Assembly (NCBI GenBank): GCA_964568355.1
Contig: CAZMRK010000714.1
Location: 1 to 13,829 of the forward strand
Direction: 5' to 3'
Length of the DNA stretch: 13,829 nucleotides
Source: JAJPJX01 sp964568355
GTDB lineage: Bacteria; Acidobacteriota; Terriglobia; Bryobacterales; Bryobacteraceae
Shown: positions 7,053 to 13,829 of the stretch, one piece after another
How positions within the stretch are numbered: position 1 is the first letter of the stretch
How the letters are laid out: every line of letters starts with the position of its first letter
Made by a program: the position numbers and the translations under genes
The notes under the pieces: model-generated
What the model was told of the DNA's origin: nothing
Seen by the model: the letters and a program-made list of their open reading frames with translations, nothing else
The model's database searches: none

Positions 7053-8421
7053 ACAGGCCGGCGCCCCGCACGTCCTGTTTGAGGACGATCCCGCAAAGGT
7101 GCGGCAGGTACTCGCCCGGCCGGTACAGGTGGGCGATTTCAAGGTCGGCAATTCCCTGGCGATTCATCCCATGGAGGGCTGTGACGGCGCCCTCGACGGC
7201 CGTCCCGACGAGCTGACCTGGCGGCGCTACGAGCGCTTCGCCACCGGCGGCGCCAAGCTGATTTGGTTCGAAGCCACTGCTGTGCGGCAGGATGGCCGCG
7301 CCAATACCCGGCAGCTCTGGATCACCCGGGAGAATGTCTCCGATTTCGCGCGCCTGCTGGAGCGCATCCGCCGCCTGCACCAGGAGCGCTATGGTACGGC
7401 CGATGATTTGCTGATCCCGCTGCAGCTCACCCACTCGGGCCGCTACAGCGTGCCGAACAAAATCATCGCCTACCACAACCCCCACATCGACCGGAAAAGC
7501 GGCACTCCGGCCGATCAGCCGCCGATCTCCGACAGCGAGCTCGAGCGCCTGGAGGACGACTACGTCGAGGCGGCACGGCTGGCGCTCGAAGCCGGATTTA
7601 CGGCGGTCGATCTGAAAGTGGTGCACGGCTACCTGCTCAGCGAGCTTACCGGCGCCAAGACCCGCGAAGGCCGCTATGGCGGCCCCCTCGAAAATCGCGT
7701 CCGCATGATTCGCAACGTGCTGGGTAAACTGCGCGCCGCCTTTGGCCGCCGGCTTCGGCTGTGCATGCGCTTGGGCTGCTTCGACTGCGTACCGTACTTC
7801 AAGGATCCGCAAACCGGCTTCGGCGTGCCCTGTGATTACGAGGTGCCCTATCCTTACGGCTTTGGAGTCGATCCGCAGGACCCCCTGTGCGAAGACCTGA
7901 CCGACGTGAAACAGGCCATCGCCTGGTTCCGCGAGTCTGGTGTGGAATTAATCAACATCTCGCTCGGCTGCCCCTACTATAACCCCCACATCGGACGGCC
8001 CTTCGAGAAGCCCGACGAAGGCAATTACGAGCAGCCCGAACATCCGCTGGCGGGGGTGAACCGCCATTTCCGGATCGCCGGCGAGTTGCAGCGGACCTTC
8101 CCGGATCTCCCCATGGTGGGAACGGGCTACTCCTGGCTCCAGCGCTATGCGATTCACGCCGGGGCGCGCAACATCGCCGACGGAAATATCCGCTTCCTGG
8201 GAATCGGGCGCGGTGTGTTGGCCTATCCGGACTTCGCTCGCGATGCGCTCGAAAAGGGCGAACTCGACGAGCGCCGGGTGTGCAAAACGCTGACCTATTG
8301 CACCTACCTCATGCGCCAGAAGCATCATCCGCTGGGACAATTCCCCACCGGCTGTCCTCCATTTGATAAGGAAGTCTATGGGGAAATTGTAAAAATGGCG
8401 CGCCACAGTACGAGGGCGTGA
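7003..8421 (+). CDS. Old-yellow-enzyme-like NADH:flavin oxidoreductase
   Basis: Predicted FMN-dependent TIM-barrel reductase of the OYE / 2,4-dienoyl-CoA reductase superfamily, which reduces activated C=C bonds or demethylates substrates. It has 472 residues, longer than plain OYE (about 350-380), yet lacks the FAD/NAD domain of the two-domain reductases. Seen are NSLAIHPMEGCDG (50-62), LTHSGRYS (142-149), VVHGYLLSEL (206-215), RYGG (224-227), INISLGCPYYNP (317-328) and the phosphate-binding FLGIGRGVLAYPDF (398-411). At the substrate-anchor motif, normally HxxH or HxxN, the first His is Lys205 and only His208 remains. Cysteines are many; C427, C433 and C451 sit where 4Fe-4S relatives keep their cluster, but their spacing is not the usual one. 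ATG 7003 overlaps the carrier gene by 50 nt and keeps the whole conserved-looking N-terminus. Confidence 0.87.
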   Translation: MRHFVYKTLNELRRGAEQAGAPHVLFEDDPAKVRQVLARPVQVGDFKVGNSLAIHPMEGCDGALDGRPDELTWRRYERFATGGAKLIWFEATAVRQDGRANTRQLWITRENVSDFARLLERIRRLHQERYGTADDLLIPLQLTHSGRYSVPNKIIAYHNPHIDRKSGTPADQPPISDSELERLEDDYVEAARLALEAGFTAVDLKVVHGYLLSELTGAKTREGRYGGPLENRVRMIRNVLGKLRAAFGRRLRLCMRLGCFDCVPYFKDPQTGFGVPCDYEVPYPYGFGVDPQDPLCEDLTDVKQAIAWFRESGVELINISLGCPYYNPHIGRPFEKPDEGNYEQPEHPLAGVNRHFRIAGELQRTFPDLPMVGTGYSWLQRYAIHAGARNIADGNIRFLGIGRGVLAYPDFARDALEKGELDERRVCKTLTYCTYLMRQKHHPLGQFPTGCPPFDKEVYGEIVKMARHSTRA

Positions 8422-8442
8422 TTCCAGTACACTGAAGAATGA

Positions 8443-9681
8443 ATGGCGGCGAACCTCATGCCGGCGGGATTGAGTGTCGGCGAAGTTGCGGAACTTCGCG
8501 GAGTGCGGGAATGTCTCCAGTGGTTTACCCGCGAGAAGCAGTGGATTAACGAAACCCATCTGCAGCTCTGCCGTGTGCCCGCGCCAACCTTCCTGGAACA
8601 GCAGCGGGCCGAGTGGATGATCTCCCAACTGCGCTCACTCGGCTGGGAAGCCGCGCTTGACCGTGGCGGCAACGTGCTGGCCACCATGTCGCCGGAATCG
8701 GCCGGACCCTACGTGGCCCTGACCGCCCACCTGGACACGGTGCTGGCTCCCCGCAACAAGGACGAGATCACCGTAGAGACGGACGGGCGCTTCCGCGGGC
8801 CTGGAGTGTCCGACAATGGCGCTGGCCTGGCAGCGCTGATGGCCGTTGCGCGGGCGCTGAAGTCCTGCCCGCGTATGGGCGACTGGCACGCCGAGCCTCT
8901 GCTGGTAGCCAATGTCGGCGAAGAGGGAGAGGGTAATCTCAGCGGCATGCGCCACCTCTGCAAGTCGCCGCTGGCAAAGAAGTTAGGTGCATTTCTGGTG
9001 CTCGATGGCGCCACCACCGATCACATTACCAGCCGGGCTCTGGGCAGCCGCCGGTTTGAGATCACCTTCAGCGGTCCGGGAGGGCATAGCTGGAGCGATT
9101 TCGGCATCGCCAACCCGGTGCACGCCCTGAGCCGGGCCATCGCCCTGTTTTCGGAGACCCGCCTGAACGGCACACCTAAGTCTTCCTACAACGTAGGGAT
9201 TGTCGAGGGCGGCAGCGGCATCAATACCATTGCCGCCATGGCGCGCGCCAAAGTGGATATCCGCTCGGAATCCAATGAAAAGATGGACGAATTAGTAGAA
9301 CTGATGACGGCGGCGATCGACCGCGCCCAGGATGTGGAAAACCAGCGGGCTACCGGCGGGCGAATCTCGGCCAAGATTCGCGAGATCGGCTCGCGCCCGG
9401 CTGCGGCCCTGCCGGACCAGGCGCCGATCCTGGCCTACGTCCGCGCGGTAGACGGCCACCTGGGCATCCGTTCTCATCTCGATTGTGCTTCGACCGATGC
9501 CAATATCCCGATGTCGCTGGGCGTACCGGCGGTCTCGATCGGCGCAGGCGGCCAGGGCGGCGGCGCTCACACCATGCAGGAATGGTTCCGGCCGGAAGGG
9601 CGGGATCTCGGCTTAAAGCGGATCTTGCTGACCCTGTGCCTGCTGCTGCGAGACCCGGCCACGGTCACCCGCCTGTCGTGA
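8443..9681 (+). CDS. M20 family metallopeptidase (PepT/ArgE-like)
   Basis: Predicted cytoplasmic two-zinc peptidase, deacylase or amidohydrolase, 412 residues. Metal ligands and catalytic residues are all visible: TAHLDTV gives His96 and catalytic Asp98, SDNGAG gives bridging Asp124, NVGEEGEGN gives general base Glu160 and ligand Glu161, VLDGA gives Asp188, and GGGAHTMQEW gives His376. The GPGGHSWSD segment (211-219) begins the dimerisation lid domain, and CASTDANIPMSLGVPAVSIG (348-367) is the usual M20 stretch before the last ligand. Substrate could be a peptide or an N-acyl amino acid; sequence does not decide. The gene starts 21 nt after the oxidoreductase gene, with only a weak GAAG before ATG 8443 (an alternative ATG is at 8458). 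Its stop overlaps the next gene's start by 4 nt. Confidence 0.93.
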   Translation: MAANLMPAGLSVGEVAELRGVRECLQWFTREKQWINETHLQLCRVPAPTFLEQQRAEWMISQLRSLGWEAALDRGGNVLATMSPESAGPYVALTAHLDTVLAPRNKDEITVETDGRFRGPGVSDNGAGLAALMAVARALKSCPRMGDWHAEPLLVANVGEEGEGNLSGMRHLCKSPLAKKLGAFLVLDGATTDHITSRALGSRRFEITFSGPGGHSWSDFGIANPVHALSRAIALFSETRLNGTPKSSYNVGIVEGGSGINTIAAMARAKVDIRSESNEKMDELVELMTAAIDRAQDVENQRATGGRISAKIREIGSRPAAALPDQAPILAYVRAVDGHLGIRSHLDCASTDANIPMSLGVPAVSIGAGGQGGGAHTMQEWFRPEGRDLGLKRILLTLCLLLRDPATVTRLS

Positions 9682-10574
9682 GGCCGCGATCCAGGCCGCT
9701 CCTGCGCGCCGACCTCGCGCTGATCGCGAATACCATTATCTGGGGTGCTACATTTGTAGTGGTCAAGCAGGCCTTGACCGATGTCTCGCCCTTTCTCTTC
9801 CTGGCCTTGCGTTTTTCCCTGGCTGCCGTCGTCCTGGTCATTCTGTTCCATGGCACGTGGAGCCAGCCGCGCCCATCCGGCTCTGCCCTCGCCGGCGGAC
9901 TCCTGACCGGAGCCTTCCTGTTCATCGCCTATGCCTTTCAGACGGTAGGGCTGCGCTTCACGACGCCCTCGAAGTCCGCATTCCTGACCGGAATTTCTAC
10001 AGTGTTGGTCCCACTCGGAGCCGCTGCGATCTATCGCATCCGGCCGCGGCTGATCGAGATTGCCGGAGTGCTGCTCGCAACGGTCGGAATGGCCCTGATG
10101 ACGGTGGAAGGCAAGCTCCTGGCGATCTCTTGCGGCGATTTCCTAACTCTTTGCAGCGCAGTGGCTTTTGCGGGGCACATCATCGCGCTCGGGCACTATT
10201 CCAGCCGGATGAGCTTTGAAATCCTGTCCATCAGCCAGGTCGGTACCGCCGCCACGCTGGCGCTTTCGGTTTTCTGGTGGGCCGAGACTCCCCGGATTTA
10301 CTGGCGCTGGGAGGTGTGGTTCGCCATCGCCATCACCGGGTTGCTAGCCACCGCGTTGGCTTTTACCATCCAGGCGTGGGCCCAGCAGTACACTACTGCC
10401 ACCCGTACCGCGTTGATTTTTACCCTGGAACCGGTATTCGCCTGGCTTACGTCTTTTCTGTTGACCGGCGAATTGCTATCGCAGAGAGCCACTTTGGGCG
10501 CGTGCCTGATTTTGGCTGGCATCTTGCTGGTAGAATTGAAACCCTCCACCCAGAGGGCACATCCATCGAGGTAG
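9678..10574 (+). CDS. EamA/DMT family transporter
   Basis: Inner-membrane drug/metabolite transporter, 298 residues, with about ten membrane segments in two EamA repeats (about 10-143 and 152-287). Repeat marks are NTIIWGATFVVVKQAL (18-33), ALRFSLAAVVLV (43-54), TTPSKSAFLTGISTVLVPL (95-113) and the second-repeat counterpart ATRTALIFTLEPVFAWLTSF (241-260). The open frame extends upstream to 9483, but that part lies inside the peptidase gene in another frame and reads as Arg/Gly-rich shadow. GTG at 9678 forms a GTGA overlap with the peptidase stop at 9679-9681 and gives the usual family length. EamA proteins often export amino acids or metabolites; here it may release a product of the upstream enzymes, which is inference. 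Confidence 0.9.
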   Translation: MRPRSRPLLRADLALIANTIIWGATFVVVKQALTDVSPFLFLALRFSLAAVVLVILFHGTWSQPRPSGSALAGGLLTGAFLFIAYAFQTVGLRFTTPSKSAFLTGISTVLVPLGAAAIYRIRPRLIEIAGVLLATVGMALMTVEGKLLAISCGDFLTLCSAVAFAGHIIALGHYSSRMSFEILSISQVGTAATLALSVFWWAETPRIYWRWEVWFAIAITGLLATALAFTIQAWAQQYTTATRTALIFTLEPVFAWLTSFLLTGELLSQRATLGACLILAGILLVELKPSTQRAHPSR

Positions 10575-10593
10575 CTTCTGCGATCGTCGGGTT

Positions 10594-10599
10594 TATAAT
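10594..10599 (+). promoter_or_regulatory. -10 box (TATAAT) upstream of the HtrA/DegP gene
   Basis: A perfect TATAAT lies 39 nt before the ATG at 10639 and 19 nt after the upstream stop. No good -35 is seen at 16-18 bp spacing (gtagct at 17 bp), so activation by another factor, or an alternative sigma factor, is possible. A transcript would start near 10606. Confidence 0.5.
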
Positions 10600-10638
10600 G
10601 GAGGGGGATTGCAGAGAGCGGAGGAGCAAGGCAGATCC

Positions 10639-12249
<1,611 letters not shown>

Positions 12250-12263
12250 CTGGTTGGTCGATG

Positions 12264-12303
12264 CCTGGGGCGCCCTTGACGAGCGCCCCAGGTTCATTTT
12301 TTT
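12264..12303 (+). terminator. Strong intrinsic terminator after the HtrA/DegP gene
   Basis: A perfect 10-bp GC-rich stem (CCTGGGGCGC at 12264-12273, GCGCCCCAGG at 12283-12292) with a 9-nt loop is followed by TTCATTTTTTT. It starts 14 nt after the stop codon. It should end the protease transcript before the next gene. Confidence 0.92.
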
Positions 12304-12322
12304 GCCGAGGAGAGTCTGGGCA

Positions 12323-12793
12323 TTGCGAAAGGTTATTTTTTTACTCGCTGTTGAGTTGTTCCTTCTCACGAGCCTGTCTCTGGCTGCTACCCCCACCCAC
12401 AAGAAATCTTCCGCCAGGAAGAAATCCTCGTCGGCCACGGCCGCGCGTCAACGTACGGGCAAAACTGCAGCTTCGAAAACTACGTCCAGGAAAGGACGCA
12501 GTTCCCGCACGGTGAAGCGGACCGCGCAGCGCCGGCCTCCGCGGCAATCGCAGCCCACGCCGGAACGCTATCGTGAGATCCAGTCGGCCCTGGCCAGCAA
12601 GGGCTACCTGCAAGGCGAGCCGACCGGGCAATGGGATCAGTCCTCGCTCGAAGCCCTGCGGCGCTTTCAGCAGGATCAGAATCTCGAGCCGAGCGGAAAG
12701 CTGGATTCGCTCTCTCTGATCGCCCTGGGGCTCGGACCGAAGCATGAATCTTCGGCGTCTTCTGTAATTTCAAACGGTCAGAATAACCAGTAA
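12323..12793 (+). CDS. Secreted peptidoglycan-binding domain protein with basic linker
   Basis: Probably an exported wall-binding protein, 156 residues. Residues 1-21 form a signal peptide (RKVIFLLAV, then a Leu-rich core and a likely cut near SLAA). Residues about 27-75 are a Lys/Arg/Ser/Thr-rich low-complexity linker. Residues about 82-138 form a PG_binding_1-type helical domain, with YREIQSALASKGYL, GQWDQSSLEALRRFQQD and SGKLDSLSLIALGL. No catalytic domain is attached. I chose TTG 12323: GAGGAG at 12307-12312 lies 10 nt before it, and the longer frame from TTG 12254 would have to run through the terminator hairpin. The basic linker could bind anionic wall or lipopolysaccharide parts, which is inference. 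Confidence 0.8.
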   Translation: MRKVIFLLAVELFLLTSLSLAATPTHKKSSARKKSSSATAARQRTGKTAASKTTSRKGRSSRTVKRTAQRRPPRQSQPTPERYREIQSALASKGYLQGEPTGQWDQSSLEALRRFQQDQNLEPSGKLDSLSLIALGLGPKHESSASSVISNGQNNQ

Positions 12794-12838
12794 ATCCCGC
12801 TGCTCAACACCTGCCGAGCGTGGTGCTAATCTGTAGGC

Positions 12839-12843
12839 GGAGG
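12839..12843 (+). promoter_or_regulatory. Ribosome binding site of alanine dehydrogenase
   Basis: GGAGG lies 7 nt before the ATG at 12851, an ideal spacing, which fixes the start. No convincing -10/-35 pair is seen in the 57-bp gap. Confidence 0.75.
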
Positions 12844-12850
12844 TTACACC

Positions 12851-13829
12851 ATGGTCATCGGTGTTCCGAAAGAGGTCAAGGACCACGAAACGCGGGTCGG
12901 TCTTGTGCCCAGTGGTGTCGCGGCGCTGCGGGAAGCGGGCCACGAAGTTTTGGTCGAAGCCGGCGCAGGGCAGGGCAGTTCGCTGACCGATCGCGAGTAT
13001 ATGCACGCGGGCGCCGCCATTCTGGAGAAGGCGGAAGAAGTCTGGCGGAAGGCCGACCTGGTCGTGAAAGTCAAAGAGCCGCAGCCCTCCGAATACGCGT
13101 TCTTTCGTCCCGGTTTGACCCTGTTTACCTACCTGCATTTGGCTCCGCTGCCGGAGCTCACGGACCGTCTGCTGGAAGCAAGAGTCAACGGCGTCGCGTA
13201 CGAGACCATTCTGGAAGAAGACGGATCGCTTCCCTTGCTGACGCCGATGAGTGAAGTGGCCGGCCGCATGGCGGTCCAGGTGGGCGCGCAATATCTGGAA
13301 GCGCCGATGGGCGGGCGCGGAATCCTGCTGGGCGGGGTGCCGGGTGTGGCTCCGGCGAACGTGATCATCCTGGGCGGAGGCGTTGTCGGAACCAATGCGG
13401 CGAAAGTAGCCCTGGGGATGGGAGCTCACGTGACCATCATCGACCGCAGCCTCAATCGCCTCCGGCAACTGGACGATATCTTTAACGGCGCGGCTATGAC
13501 GCTGGCCTCGAATGCCTGGACCGTCGGAGAGGCTCTGAAGACGGCTGATCTGGTCGTAGGAGCGGTGCTGATTCCTGGCGCCTCGGCTCCCAAGCTGGTG
13601 CGGCGGCAGATGATCGCTTCCATGAAGCGGGGCTCGGTGATGGTGGATGTGGCGATCGACCAGGGCGGCTGCTTCGAAACCTCGCACGCGACCACCCACA
13701 CCGATCCGGTCTACCTTGTCGACGGCGTGCTGCACTATTGCGTATCGAACATGCCGGCGGCGGTACCTCACACCTCCACATTTGCCCTGACCAACGCGAC
13801 CTCCCCTTATCTGCTGCAACTGGCGAACA
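12851..13829 (+). CDS. ald: Alanine dehydrogenase (3' end outside window)
   Basis: NAD-dependent enzyme that converts L-alanine to pyruvate and ammonium, and the reverse; cytoplasmic. 326 of about 370 residues are present and the frame is open at the right edge. Residues known from characterised Ald enzymes are in place with the same numbering: Arg15 in HETR, Lys75 in KVKEP, His96 in YLHLA and Asp270 in VDVAIDQGG. The NAD-binding fold has GGGVVGTNAAKVALGMGA (175-192), and Asp198 probably holds the adenosine ribose. The start MVIGVPKEVK is the normal family start and has a strong ribosome site. The transhydrogenase alpha subunit is related but has a different N-terminal motif and is longer. 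The gene appears unlinked in function to the wall-binding gene before it. Confidence 0.95.
   Translation, partial: MVIGVPKEVKDHETRVGLVPSGVAALREAGHEVLVEAGAGQGSSLTDREYMHAGAAILEKAEEVWRKADLVVKVKEPQPSEYAFFRPGLTLFTYLHLAPLPELTDRLLEARVNGVAYETILEEDGSLPLLTPMSEVAGRMAVQVGAQYLEAPMGGRGILLGGVPGVAPANVIILGGGVVGTNAAKVALGMGAHVTIIDRSLNRLRQLDDIFNGAAMTLASNAWTVGEALKTADLVVGAVLIPGASAPKLVRRQMIASMKRGSVMVDVAIDQGGCFETSHATTHTDPVYLVDGVLHYCVSNMPAAVPHTSTFALTNATSPYLLQLAN

Noticed and set aside
5943..7151. 402-codon minus-strand frame opposite the MFS gene
   Set aside because: Gln/Arg/Asp-rich shadow of a membrane protein gene; no family features.
9483..9677. N-terminal extension of the EamA transporter
   Set aside because: It lies inside the M20 gene in another frame and is Arg/Gly-rich; GTG 9678 gives the family's normal length and a GTGA overlap.
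12770..13819. 349-codon minus-strand frame opposite alanine dehydrogenase
   Set aside because: The plus strand encodes Ald with all active-site residues, so this is a shadow frame.

Overview
The window looks like a piece of chromosome from a GC-rich Gram-negative-type bacterium. The best guess is an Acidobacteriota member of the Solibacter/Bryobacter kind. This is inferred from RND efflux parts, a DegP-type periplasmic protease, the conserved hypothetical proteins and the style of the sequences; no rRNA or other taxonomic marker is present. No tRNA, rRNA, CRISPR array, insertion sequence or prophage gene was seen. Coding density is very high: the longest gap between genes is about 110 bp.

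Layout. (1) 1-2239, plus strand: the C-terminal part of an RND efflux permease, cut by the left edge, followed by its periplasmic adaptor. (2) 2255-3719, minus strand: three genes that overlap one another, read in the order patatin-like lipase, a 107-residue protein of unknown function, and a small zinc-ribbon-like protein with an acidic then basic tail. (3) 3720-3829: a divergent control region with two small palindromes and a promoter facing each way. (4) 3830-5655, plus strand: a 186-residue hypothetical protein and an HlyD/RND-type adaptor that has no transporter partner beside it. (5) 5772-10574, plus strand: a compact four-gene run made of an OFA-type MFS carrier, an old-yellow-enzyme-like flavin oxidoreductase, an M20 metallopeptidase and an EamA/DMT exporter. 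Two of its junctions overlap (50 nt and 4 nt). (6) 10594-12303: an HtrA/DegP serine protease with its own -10 box and a strong intrinsic terminator. (7) 12323-12793: a secreted peptidoglycan-binding protein with a very basic linker. (8) 12851 to the right edge: alanine dehydrogenase, missing only its C-terminus.

How the genes may work together. Regions 1, 4, 6 and 7 serve the cell envelope: efflux, quality control of periplasmic proteins and wall binding. Region 5 reads like an import-reduce-hydrolyse-export unit for an unknown small organic acid or amide. Alanine dehydrogenase links pyruvate/ammonia and alanine. The most interesting unknowns are the overlapping lipase/107-aa/zinc-ribbon cassette and the four-gene region 5, whose oxidoreductase has an altered active-site motif.
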